From NCBI GenBank assembly GCA_017984215.1, contig JAGOAA010000004.1:1-64000 (forward strand): a stretch of DNA of 64,000 nt, in the 5' to 3' direction. The notes beneath the pieces were generated by a model that was given only the letters and a program-made list of their open reading frames with translations, searched no databases and was not told the DNA's origin. This document shows, in pieces, positions 44,745 to 52,718 of this stretch (position 1 is the first letter of the stretch; each line of letters begins with the position of its first letter). The DNA is from Cytophagaceae bacterium. GTDB taxonomy: Bacteria > Bacteroidota > Bacteroidia > Cytophagales > Spirosomataceae. The position numbers were made by a program, and so were the translations under genes.

Positions 44745-45740
44745 ATGATTCAAACTGGAAAGCCCATTCGTTGGGGTATATTGGCGTGCGGCGGCATTGC
44801 AACAAAATTTGCAGATGACCTCGTACATGCAAAAAATGGATATTTAGCGGCTGTCTCTTCGCGTGATTTAGGTCGTGCCAAAGCATTTGCGGCCAATTAT
44901 GGAGCAGATGTGAAGGCCTATGGTTCTTACGAGGAGATGTTGGCGAGTGGCGAAATCGATGTCGTTTACATTGCATCTCCACATGGTTTGCATTATGAAC
45001 ATACGATGCTATGTTTGGAAGCTGGCGTCCATGTTTTATGTGAGAAGGCATTTGCCATCAACAGCAAGCAGGTTAATGCGATGATCGCGAAAGCGCGTGA
45101 GAAAAAGCTCTTCTTGATGGAGGCTTTGTGGACCCGCTTCCATCCTTCGGTAGCCAAATTACAAGAAATTATTGCTTCAGGACTTATCGGCGACATCAAA
45201 CATGTTGTAGCAGATTTTGGCTTTAAGGCGGAATATGATGAGGAGGCACGTTGGTTTAATCCGCATTTAACAGGTGGATCTTTGTTGGACATCGGTATCT
45301 ATCCCTTATTCATTTCGAAACTATTATTAGGTCAACCGCTGGAAATGAAAGCGACGGGCGTGATGGCACCTTCGGGTGTAGATATGAATTGTTCGATTGC
45401 GACGAAGTACGCGTCGGGTGCGACGGCGAGTTTGTTCTCTACTTTTGCGGCTCAAACGGATACGACATGTACGGTATATGGAACGCTTGGGAAGATTTAC
45501 ATGCATCCACGCTTTCATGAAACGAAGGGAATGACGCTAACCATTTATGATGGCGCGGAAACGGTATTTGAAACGGAACGCAAGGGTTGGGGATATAGTT
45601 ACGAGGCGGATGCGGTGCAGGAAGATTTGTGGGCCGGTCGGACCGAAAATGCTTGGATGTCACATCAGTTTAGTCAAGAATTGATGGGATTATTAGATGA
45701 AATACGTGCTCAAATCGGTTTAAAATATCCAAATGAATAA
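44745..45740 (+). CDS. Gfo/Idh/MocA family oxidoreductase
   Basis: NAD(P)-dependent sugar-type dehydrogenase, about 331 aa. N-terminal Rossmann motif WGILACGGIATKFADDL, the conserved VYIASPHGLHYEHT and CEKAFAIN (the EKP-like motif, here EKA), and GGSLLDIGIYP of the substrate domain. The substrate is unknown. ATG at 44745 is preferred; TTG at 44733 would add four residues. It overlaps the SGNH gene by 8 nt. Confidence 0.87.
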   Translation: MIQTGKPIRWGILACGGIATKFADDLVHAKNGYLAAVSSRDLGRAKAFAANYGADVKAYGSYEEMLASGEIDVVYIASPHGLHYEHTMLCLEAGVHVLCEKAFAINSKQVNAMIAKAREKKLFLMEALWTRFHPSVAKLQEIIASGLIGDIKHVVADFGFKAEYDEEARWFNPHLTGGSLLDIGIYPLFISKLLLGQPLEMKATGVMAPSGVDMNCSIATKYASGATASLFSTFAAQTDTTCTVYGTLGKIYMHPRFHETKGMTLTIYDGAETVFETERKGWGYSYEADAVQEDLWAGRTENAWMSHQFSQELMGLLDEIRAQIGLKYPNE

Positions 45741-46374
45741 GATCATCATTGCTTTATTGCTTTTCGTAAGCACAAATTTGTTGGCGCAAAATCCTTTTGA
45801 AAAGGAGATTTTGGCCTATGAAAAACAAGATTCTCTTTCGATGCCGGCCAAAGGCCAGGTATTGTTTTTGGGTAGCTCAAGTTTTCGTTTGTGGAAGACA
45901 TTTGATGCCGACATGAAAGGGATGCCAGCTGCTTTCAACCGTGGTTTCGGAGGTTCAACCTTAGCGGATGCCTTGTATTATTTTGATCGGATGGTGGTGA
46001 AGTACCAACCGAAGTGGGTGATTATGTATGAGGGGGATAATGATATTGCGCGCGGGAAGAGTCCTCAAGTCATTGCGGCCGAATATGATGAATTTGTGAG
46101 TCGATTAGCCAAGCAAGTACCTGGTGCTAAATTGGTTTTTGTGGCGGCAAGACCTAGTTTAGCTCGGACAGCCTTGGTCGATAAGCAAAGGGAATTAAAT
46201 GCATTGATTAAGGCCAAAGGAGGTTATTTCATTGATATGCATAGCCCATTTTATTTGGCTGATGGGACCTTGATGCAGGATATTTTTGTTGCGGATAAAT
46301 TGCATTTAAATGAAAAAGGCTACGTGATATTCGCGAAGCAGATTCAAGATTTTATGATTAAAAACGTTAAGTAA
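45733..46374 (+). CDS. SGNH/GDSL-family hydrolase (exported)
   Basis: 213 aa with a signal peptide (IIIALLLFVSTNLLAQ). SGNH blocks: VLFLGSSSFRLW (Ser block I), NRGFGGSTLAD (Gly block II), MYEGDNDIARG (Asn block III) and DKLHLNEKGY (Asp/His block V). It is probably a periplasmic esterase or carbohydrate acetylesterase. It overlaps the preceding oxidoreductase and its stop touches the next ATG, so it is in an operon. Confidence 0.88.
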   Translation: MNKIIIALLLFVSTNLLAQNPFEKEILAYEKQDSLSMPAKGQVLFLGSSSFRLWKTFDADMKGMPAAFNRGFGGSTLADALYYFDRMVVKYQPKWVIMYEGDNDIARGKSPQVIAAEYDEFVSRLAKQVPGAKLVFVAARPSLARTALVDKQRELNALIKAKGGYFIDMHSPFYLADGTLMQDIFVADKLHLNEKGYVIFAKQIQDFMIKNVK

Positions 46375-47076
46375 ATGGGTGTCGAAGCGCAATGGTTGCC
46401 GGGTATTTCAGTGGATTGTGTGATTTTTGGATTTCATGAGAACCAACTGAAAGTACTTTTGTTGAAATTCAAGAAGAGCCCTGTTTGGGCTTTGGCGGGA
46501 GGCTTTGTGGGGGTGGAAGAGGATGTTGATCAGGCAGCACAGCGAATCTTGGAGGAGCGAACGGGCTTAACGGATATCTATTTGGAGCAATTTTATACCT
46601 TCGGTGATTTGGCACGCAATTACCGGGCGACGGAGGAGCATCGGGATGTGAATGCTGCGATGGGTCGTTCGGACGAAGATGTTTCTTGGTTATCGAAGCG
46701 CTACATTACGATTGGCTACTATGCTTTGGTTGATTACTCAAAGGTGCAGGTCAATCCCAGTGGCTTATCGGATGCTTCTGAATGGATGGATGTTAGCGCA
46801 TTGCCGAAATTATTTCTAGATCATAATCGGATTGTGATTAAAGCCCTTGAATCTTTGCGGAGAAATTTGGATGAGAAATTGGTAGCTTTTGAATTGTTGG
46901 GTGATACCTTCACGATGTCAGAATTGCAAATGGTTTACGAAACGATCTTGGGTAAACGCTTGGTTCGGACGAATTTTCAGCGGAAGATATTGAGCTTGGA
47001 AATTTTGGAGCGTATCGAAAAGAAATATACAGGTGGGGCGCATAAGGCACCCTATTTATATCGCCTAAAAGCATAG
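46375..47076 (+). CDS. Nudix-domain transcriptional regulator (NrtR/AraR-like)
   Basis: 233 aa: Nudix fold at about 8-150 followed by a winged helix (about 155-230: LVAFELLGDTFTMSELQMVYETILG is the helix-turn-helix region, read in parts). The Nudix box is degenerate: AQRILEERTGL has Ile and Arg where catalytic Glu residues of REUxEExGU are expected, so it likely binds rather than hydrolyses a ligand, as in NrtR-type repressors. It is the last gene of a unit with an SGNH hydrolase and an MocA-type dehydrogenase, which could be a clue to a sugar-like effector. Confidence 0.83.
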   Translation: MGVEAQWLPGISVDCVIFGFHENQLKVLLLKFKKSPVWALAGGFVGVEEDVDQAAQRILEERTGLTDIYLEQFYTFGDLARNYRATEEHRDVNAAMGRSDEDVSWLSKRYITIGYYALVDYSKVQVNPSGLSDASEWMDVSALPKLFLDHNRIVIKALESLRRNLDEKLVAFELLGDTFTMSELQMVYETILGKRLVRTNFQRKILSLEILERIEKKYTGGAHKAPYLYRLKA

Positions 47077-47095
47077 ACTCGGATTCAGGGTCCTA

Positions 47096-47128
47096 AGCTT
47101 TGGCAATCCTTTGAGGTTTGCCAAAGCT
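47096..47128. repeat. CTTTGGCAATCCT inverted repeat, copy 3
   Basis: AGCTTTGGCAATCCT, TTG, AGGTTTGCCAAAGCT: a 15-bp stem with the same T-T mismatch. Compared with copy 2 (ACC...GGT) the outer pair has changed on both arms (AGC...GCT), a compensatory change. It lies between convergent genes. Confidence 0.85.
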
Positions 47129-47172
47129 AAAGGGGAAAAGGGTTTTTTCCTATTCGGAAATAGAATACAATA

Positions 47173-47201
47173 AAAAAGGCCATCTGACGGATGGCCTTTT
47201 T
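47173..47201. terminator. Bidirectional terminator between Nudix regulator and yebC
   Basis: A 12-bp perfect stem (47173-47184 with 47190-47201), 5-nt loop and A/T tracts on both sides. It lies two bases from the yebC stop. Confidence 0.88.
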
Positions 47202-47203
47202 CT

Positions 47204-47920
47204 TTATCCCATATTATGGTACACGTTCTGAACGTCGTCGTCTTCTTCTAGTCGCTCGATTAGCTTTTCTACATCTGCAACTTGTGCGTCCGTTAACTCT
47301 TTCGTTTCGTCGGGGATGCGTTCAAAGTCGGCACCTAATAACTCATATCCTTGACCCTCTAGGTATTTTTGAATTCCACCGAAAGCGGTGAATTCTCCAT
47401 AAATATTGATTTGGTTCGTTTCTTCATCCAAGAACACCTCATCCACACCTAAGTCAATTAATTCAAATTCTAATTCCTCTAAATCGATTTCTGGTTTCGC
47501 GGCAATTTTGAATACCGATTTACGGGCAAAGATGAAATCCAACATTCCCGTTGTGCCCAATGAACCACCACATTTAGTAAACGATGAACGGATATTTGCT
47601 ACGGTACGGTTAATATTATCTGTGGTTGTTTCTACTAGAATCGCGATGCCATGTTGTGCATATCCTTCGTAAACAATCTCTTTGTAGTCCTCTTGATCTT
47701 TGGAAGTTGCGCGTTTGATGGCACGTTCCACGTTTTCCTTTGGCATATTCACTGCTTTCGCATTCTGAATGATGGCTCTTAAACGTGAATTCGAAGCAGG
47801 GTCCCCGCCGCCAGCTTTTACTGCGATGACAATATCTTTACCAATTTTGGTGAAGGTCTTGGCCATTTGGCCCCAACGTTTAAATTTTCTTGCTTTTCGG
47901 AATTCGAATGCTCTTCCCAT
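47204..47920 (-). CDS. yebC: YebC/PmpR family regulatory protein
   Basis: 238 aa, typical of the TACO1/YebC family, of which some members relieve ribosome stalling and others act as DNA-binding regulators. Seen: FTKIGKDIVIAVKAGGGDPASNSRLRAIIQNAKAVNMPKENVERAI (in parts), SFTKCGGSLGTTGMLDFIF, and the C-terminal PDETKELTDAQVADVEKLIE. Monocistronic, with its own promoter box. Confidence 0.93.
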   Translation of the reverse strand: MGRAFEFRKARKFKRWGQMAKTFTKIGKDIVIAVKAGGGDPASNSRLRAIIQNAKAVNMPKENVERAIKRATSKDQEDYKEIVYEGYAQHGIAILVETTTDNINRTVANIRSSFTKCGGSLGTTGMLDFIFARKSVFKIAAKPEIDLEELEFELIDLGVDEVFLDEETNQINIYGEFTAFGGIQKYLEGQGYELLGADFERIPDETKELTDAQVADVEKLIERLEEDDDVQNVYHNMG

Positions 47921-47946
47921 GCGTATGCTGTTTTAAAATTTTGATG

Positions 47947-47976
47947 CAAAAATAATCAAGCCCTATAAGACCCACA
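47947..47976 (-). promoter_or_regulatory. Promoter of yebC
   Basis: Minus strand TTG (47976-47974), 19-nt spacer, TATTTTTG (47954-47947), exact -7 consensus, 26 nt before the ATG. Confidence 0.6.
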
Positions 47977-47996
47977 AGTCCCCGGTAAAAATAACT

Positions 47997-48004
47997 TACC
48001 TTTG
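47997..48004 (+). promoter_or_regulatory. -7 box TACCTTTG upstream of DUF5916 gene
   Basis: Exact TAnnTTTG box, 23 nt before the ATG at 48028, divergent from the yebC promoter. No clear -33 TTTG. Confidence 0.5.
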
Positions 48005-48027
48005 TTTGTTAACCTATTTATAAGAGT

Positions 48028-50262
48028 ATGAAAAGAGTTTTTCTCATCCTGTGCTTTCTGAGCTGCTTGATTCCAACGCTTCAAGCACAGAAAATCAACG
48101 ACAAGTTTCAAATGCACATTCAAAAAACGACAGGAAAGGTCGTGATTGATGGTGTTTTGAATGAGCAAGCCTGGTTTGATGCCGCGGCTGTCAGCGATTT
48201 CATGATGTGCAATCCCTTTGATTCCTTATGTGCACAAGTGCGAACGGATGTGAAAATGTCTTATGACGATAAATACATATACATTTCAGCGGAATGTTTT
48301 TTAAAGGAGCCGGGTGCTTTCGTAGTCGAGTCTATGAAACGGGACTTCTCTTTTGGGGTGAATGATAATTTTTTGGTCTTCATCGATACCTTTGAAGATA
48401 AAACAACGGGTTTCGCTTTCGGAGCCAATGCTGCCGGCGCTCAATGGGACGGACAGATGTCGGAAGGCGCCAAAGTAAACTTAAACTGGGATAATAAGTG
48501 GGAGTCCGCCACGACCTATAAACGTGACTCATGGATCTTTGAAGCCGCGATTCCATTTAAGTCGATTCGTTACAAAGACAATATCAAACGCTGGGGGATC
48601 AATTTTTCACGGTATGATTTAAAGGCCAAAGAGAAGTCGGCCTGGGCACCCGTTCCCCGACAATTTCCTACGGCCTCTTTGGCATACGCAGGCGTGTTGG
48701 TATGGGAGACACCACCACCAAGTCCCAAGAAAAACATTTCGATTATTCCCTACGGACTTTCGGGCCTTACGGCTAATTACGAATCGAAGGATCCCGCTGA
48801 CATGCGGAACCAACTAGGAGGGGATATCAAGGTCGCCATCAATTCGGGTTTGAATTTGGATATGACGTTGAATCCCGATTTTTCTCAGGTCGATGTGGAT
48901 CGCCAACAAACGAATTTGGATCGATTTGAATTATTTTATCCGGAAAAACGCCAGTTTTTTATCGAAAATTCGGATTTGTTTGATGGCTTTGGGACTGAGA
49001 GTATTCGCCCCTTTTTCTCGCGTCGAATCGGCTTAGCGTTGAATAATAAAACCGGTATTTATGAGCAGACGCCCATTACTTATGGTGCGCGTGTCAGTGG
49101 AAAGTTAAACCCTGATTGGCGCATTGGTGCGTTAAATGTGCAGTCGCAACGCATTGATTCGAAGGGTGTTCCTACGCAAAATTATTCGATGATAGCCTTG
49201 CAACGAAAACTGTTTGCCCGTTCGAATATCGGTGTATATATGGTCAATAAAGAGTCATTTATTGATACGGATTTACAGAAAGCCAATGGTTATCAACCCT
49301 ATAATCGGGATGTCGGGTTTGAATACAACCTAGCCTCAAAAGACAATTTTTGGACAGGTTCGCTATTTTATTCGAAAACGATTAGTCCGTTAAACCAAGG
49401 AAACGATTTTTCACAAGCAGCCTCTTTGGCCTATGCCGACAATAACTGGGCATTCTCGATTAAGGAGCAATGGGTAGGCGAGCATTACAACCCGGAAGTG
49501 GGTTATGTGCCCCGAATCAATTACCTCCAAATTCAACCGGAGGCAGCGAAAATATTTTATCCCAAAAACAAAAATACCAATCTGTTTTATACCAGTTTGA
49601 AGTTGATGTCTATGTCGTATTGGAATAATCAGGGTACCTATACAGACAATACGACTTACGTTGCCTATGACGGAACCATGAAGGATCGGTCAACATTTGG
49701 TTTGTATCTGTCCTATGATTTTGTCAAATTATTGTATGATTTTGATGCGACAAGGATGGGGAATACGGCTTTAAAAAGGGGAACCGAGCACGATTGGTAT
49801 GCGGTGAATGCACGTTATGGATCATCTCCCATCAAGCTATTTACCTATGCATTAACCTCCCGTTTTGGTGGGTATTTTGGAAATGGTTGGCGCACAGGTT
49901 TAACAGCTGATATTGGTTATCGATTCCAACCCTATGGAAGTGTCTCCGTGGCCGTCGATTACAACGATATTCAAGATGTGGAAATTCCGGGTACAGATAA
50001 AATGCTTGCGAAAAAAGTGTCGTCCCAGTTTTGGATCATACGGCCCAAGATTGATATTACCTTTTCAAATAAGCTATTTTTCGCAACCTTTTTTCAGTTG
50101 AACCAGCAGACAAAAAATATTAATTTAAATGCGCGTTTACAATGGCGATACAAGCCAGCATCGGATTTGTTTTTGGTTTACACCGACAACTATTTTCCTG
50201 AGATTATGCAAATTCGTAATCGGGCCATCGTGTTAAAATTAAATTATTGGCTTAATTTGTAA
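48028..50262 (+). CDS. DUF5916 family outer-membrane protein with CBM9-like N-terminal domain
   Basis: 744 aa with a signal peptide ending near LQAQ. Residues ~30-225 form a CBM9-like domain (GKVVIDGVLNEQAWFDAA, DDKYIYISAECF, WESATTYKRDSWIFEAAIPFKSI), followed by the DUF5916 region (NSGLNLDMTLNPDFSQVDVDRQQTN, RFELFYPEKRQFFIENSDLF) and a C-terminal beta-rich part that looks like an outer-membrane barrel. The family is widespread in Bacteroidota without a settled function. Confidence 0.85.
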   Translation: MKRVFLILCFLSCLIPTLQAQKINDKFQMHIQKTTGKVVIDGVLNEQAWFDAAAVSDFMMCNPFDSLCAQVRTDVKMSYDDKYIYISAECFLKEPGAFVVESMKRDFSFGVNDNFLVFIDTFEDKTTGFAFGANAAGAQWDGQMSEGAKVNLNWDNKWESATTYKRDSWIFEAAIPFKSIRYKDNIKRWGINFSRYDLKAKEKSAWAPVPRQFPTASLAYAGVLVWETPPPSPKKNISIIPYGLSGLTANYESKDPADMRNQLGGDIKVAINSGLNLDMTLNPDFSQVDVDRQQTNLDRFELFYPEKRQFFIENSDLFDGFGTESIRPFFSRRIGLALNNKTGIYEQTPITYGARVSGKLNPDWRIGALNVQSQRIDSKGVPTQNYSMIALQRKLFARSNIGVYMVNKESFIDTDLQKANGYQPYNRDVGFEYNLASKDNFWTGSLFYSKTISPLNQGNDFSQAASLAYADNNWAFSIKEQWVGEHYNPEVGYVPRINYLQIQPEAAKIFYPKNKNTNLFYTSLKLMSMSYWNNQGTYTDNTTYVAYDGTMKDRSTFGLYLSYDFVKLLYDFDATRMGNTALKRGTEHDWYAVNARYGSSPIKLFTYALTSRFGGYFGNGWRTGLTADIGYRFQPYGSVSVAVDYNDIQDVEIPGTDKMLAKKVSSQFWIIRPKIDITFSNKLFFATFFQLNQQTKNINLNARLQWRYKPASDLFLVYTDNYFPEIMQIRNRAIVLKLNYWLNL

Positions 50263-50284
50263 ATCATAAACAACATATATAACC

Positions 50285-50794
50285 ATGAAAAAGTATTTAG
50301 CTATTTTATTTAGTGTGATGACTTTCGGAGCATTTGCTCAAAAAGCACCCGCATCGCCACCTGCAGTCGTTATTCAAAAAGTAGGCAGCACCGAAGTGAT
50401 GATCAAGTATGCACAGCCATCTGTGAAGGGACGTTTAGTCTTTGCTGCAAAAGATGCCAAGCCATTAGCTCCCTTTGGAGAAGTTTGGCGTACGGGAGCG
50501 AATGAGGCTACAACCATTGAGTTTTCTTCAGACGTAACGGTTCAAGGTAAGCCATTAGCAAAGGGTGTTTATTCATTGTTCACAATTCCTGGCCCAACGG
50601 AATGGACGGTTATTTTCAACAGTGAAGCTAAACAATGGGGTGCTTATACCTACAAAGCCGACAAAGATGTTTTGCGTGTAACAGGAAAGGTTAGCGAGCA
50701 TGCCATGACGGAGAAATTCACGATTGGCGTTTCACCTGCAGGACAGATTACGTTGGATTGGGATAAATCATCTGTTTCTATTTATGTGAAATAA
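50285..50794 (+). CDS. DUF2911 domain exported protein
   Basis: 169 aa with a signal peptide (MTFGAFAQ). The DUF2911 pattern is clear: IKYAQPSVKGRLVF, LAPFGEVWRTGANEATTIEFSSDV and KGVYSLFTIPGPTEWTVIFN. Function unknown; periplasmic location inferred. It follows the DUF5916 gene by 22 nt and is closed by a terminator. Confidence 0.87.
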   Translation: MKKYLAILFSVMTFGAFAQKAPASPPAVVIQKVGSTEVMIKYAQPSVKGRLVFAAKDAKPLAPFGEVWRTGANEATTIEFSSDVTVQGKPLAKGVYSLFTIPGPTEWTVIFNSEAKQWGAYTYKADKDVLRVTGKVSEHAMTEKFTIGVSPAGQITLDWDKSSVSIYVK

Positions 50795-50812
50795 GGAATT
50801 TGAATTCATTTT

Positions 50813-50841
50813 AAAAGCGGCTCAATTGAGTCGCTTTTTTT
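50813..50841 (+). terminator. Intrinsic terminator after DUF2911 gene
   Basis: Stem 50813-50825 with 50826-50838 (AAAAGCGGCTCAA / TTGAGTCGCTTTT, one G-T pair; the central bases form the loop), continued T-run. Confidence 0.85.
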
Positions 50842-50915
50842 ATTGCGTAATTTCATTTGTTTCTCTATTTTTACTTGAATATGAGGTTTAGCCTCAAAAT
50901 ATCAAATCGAATTTT

Positions 50916-51284
50916 ATGAAAAAAGTATTAATCGCCGAGGACAGTTCTGTCATTCAAAATTTAGCTCGTAAGATTTTAGAATTTCAAAATTTTGAAATTC
51001 ATGCGGTAAAAAATGGCCAACAAGTATTGGATGAATTGGCGAAAGCTGATTTTGATATTCTTTTGTTGGACATCAACATGCCCGTAATGGATGGAATGGA
51101 CTGCGCAAAAGCGGTTCGTGCCTTGTCAGATGCTAAAAAAGCGGCGATTCCCATGATAGCCATTACAGGAAACGCAAGAAACTATACCATGGAGGATTTC
51201 AAAGCGGTAGGTTTTGATGATTTCTTAGCAAAGCCTTTGAATTTTGATGCCTTGGTTTCTCAAGTGAAAGCATTAACTGAATAA
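50916..51284 (+). CDS. Single-domain response regulator (CheY-like receiver)
   Basis: 122-aa receiver domain with no output domain. Acid pocket Glu8-Asp9, phospho-acceptor Asp52 in LLLDINMPVMDG, Thr/Ser switch in IAITGNA and the lysine in FLAKPL are all present, so it should be phosphorylatable. No histidine kinase is nearby. The neighbour downstream is 4 nt away (MBL-fold hydrolase), probably co-transcribed without obvious functional link. Confidence 0.92.
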   Translation: MKKVLIAEDSSVIQNLARKILEFQNFEIHAVKNGQQVLDELAKADFDILLLDINMPVMDGMDCAKAVRALSDAKKAAIPMIAITGNARNYTMEDFKAVGFDDFLAKPLNFDALVSQVKALTE

Positions 51285-51288
51285 TTTT

Positions 51289-52059
51289 ATGTCCCCAATC
51301 CAGGTACGCTTTTTAGGGACTGGAACATCACAGGGGATTCCTATGATCGCTTGTTCCTGCGAGGTATGTGCCTCGCAAGACACACGTGACCAACGCTTAC
51401 GCGTTTCCATGCACATTCAGGTGCAAGGGAAAAGTTTCATTATCGATACGGGGCCGGATTTTCGCCAACAAATTTTACGTGCTGGGATTAAACGTGTAGA
51501 CGCTGTATTGTTTACCCATGAACACAAGGACCATACAGCGGGTCTTGATGATATTCGCGGATTTAATTTTGCTCAGCAAGCCGCTATTCCTTTGTATGCA
51601 CGTGCGCAGGTAATCGAACAATTGAAGCGCGAATTTGCCTATGCTTTTGACGAAAATAAATATCCCGGTGTACCTGAGATAGACGTCTATGAAATAGATG
51701 GTCAGCCTTTTTCTGTCCAAGGCGTTCAGGTTACGCCCATCTTTGTCAAGCATTATTTCTTGGATGTATTGGGTTTTCGTTTTGGAGATTTCACCTACAT
51801 AACGGATGCGAATTTCATTGCCGATGAAGAATTGGAAAAAATCAAAGGTTCCAAAATTCTCGTGATCAATGCCCTTCGGAAAACAACCCATATTTCGCAT
51901 TTTACCTTGGACGAAGCATTAGCTGTTATTGCTGAAGTACAACCTGAGCAAGCTTATATTACGCATATTAGCCACATGATGGGTTTACATGATTCTGTCC
52001 AACAAGAATTACCACCCAATGTATTTTTGGCCTATGATGGCCTGAGCCTAAGCCTATAA
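51289..52059 (+). CDS. MBL-fold metallohydrolase (PhnP-like)
   Basis: 256 aa. The N-terminal RFLGTGTSQGIPMIACSCEVCAS includes the CxxC-type cysteines typical of PhnP-like phosphodiesterases; the metal motif is THEHKDHTAGLDD (HxHxDH), followed by a late ITHISHMMGLH. A cyclic phosphodiesterase-type reaction is likely; the substrate is unknown. Confidence 0.88.
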   Translation: MSPIQVRFLGTGTSQGIPMIACSCEVCASQDTRDQRLRVSMHIQVQGKSFIIDTGPDFRQQILRAGIKRVDAVLFTHEHKDHTAGLDDIRGFNFAQQAAIPLYARAQVIEQLKREFAYAFDENKYPGVPEIDVYEIDGQPFSVQGVQVTPIFVKHYFLDVLGFRFGDFTYITDANFIADEELEKIKGSKILVINALRKTTHISHFTLDEALAVIAEVQPEQAYITHISHMMGLHDSVQQELPPNVFLAYDGLSLSL

Positions 52060-52061
52060 AT

Positions 52062-52709
52062 ATGAAAGCTGTACTTTTTGATATGGACGGTGTTGTGGTG
52101 GATAATTTACCTTATCACGTTGATGCTTGGTTGTTATTTTGTGAACGTCATAATATTCCATTGACCCGTGAAGTTTTTTATCGGGAATTGAATGGAATGA
52201 ATTCCAAAGATACCTTTGAGTGGTTCTATCAAAAGGAAATGAGCCGGGCGGAAGTTGAAGTACTTGAAGAGGAAAAAGAAATTTTATACCGCGGTTTTTA
52301 CAAAGAACACATGAAGCCCGCTGCGGGTTTAGTCGCATTTATAAAGGCGCTGCGCGCGCATGGCATTAAAACAGCCCTAGCAACCTCAGCAGGTCCCGGA
52401 AACATCGATTTTATTGTTGACGGATTAGGTATTCGGGATCAATTTGATGCCATTATTGGCGGAGCCGAAGTTCGTAAAGGAAAACCAGATCCTGAGATTT
52501 ACTTGAAAGCCGCAGCGCTCGTAGGCGTAGATCCTGCCGATTGCTGGGTTATTGAAGATTCGTTGCAAGGGATTGCATCCGGATTGAATGCAGGTATGCA
52601 GGTTGTCGGCATTACCACCTCGCATACGGCGGAAGAATTGGCGCACACACATTGGATTGCGGCAGATTTCGTCGATTTATTTGAACACTTACAAGAAAGA
52701 ATTTCCTAA
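52062..52709 (+). CDS. HAD superfamily phosphatase / beta-phosphoglucomutase-like
   Basis: 215 aa, HAD subfamily IA: FDMDGVVVDN with Asp7 and Asp9, TSAGPGNIDFI (motif II), KPDPEIYLKA (lysine motif) and VIEDSLQGIASGLNAGM (acidic motif). The cap between residues ~15-80 is of the helical PGM type. The reaction could be a sugar-phosphate phosphatase or mutase. It starts 2 nt after the MBL gene. Confidence 0.87.
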   Translation: MKAVLFDMDGVVVDNLPYHVDAWLLFCERHNIPLTREVFYRELNGMNSKDTFEWFYQKEMSRAEVEVLEEEKEILYRGFYKEHMKPAAGLVAFIKALRAHGIKTALATSAGPGNIDFIVDGLGIRDQFDAIIGGAEVRKGKPDPEIYLKAAALVGVDPADCWVIEDSLQGIASGLNAGMQVVGITTSHTAEELAHTHWIAADFVDLFEHLQERIS

Positions 52710-52718
52710 TCACTAGCT

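Noticed and set aside
50882-50896. Hairpin TGAGG/CCTCA before the receiver gene
   Set aside because: Only five base pairs; too short to call a regulatory element.
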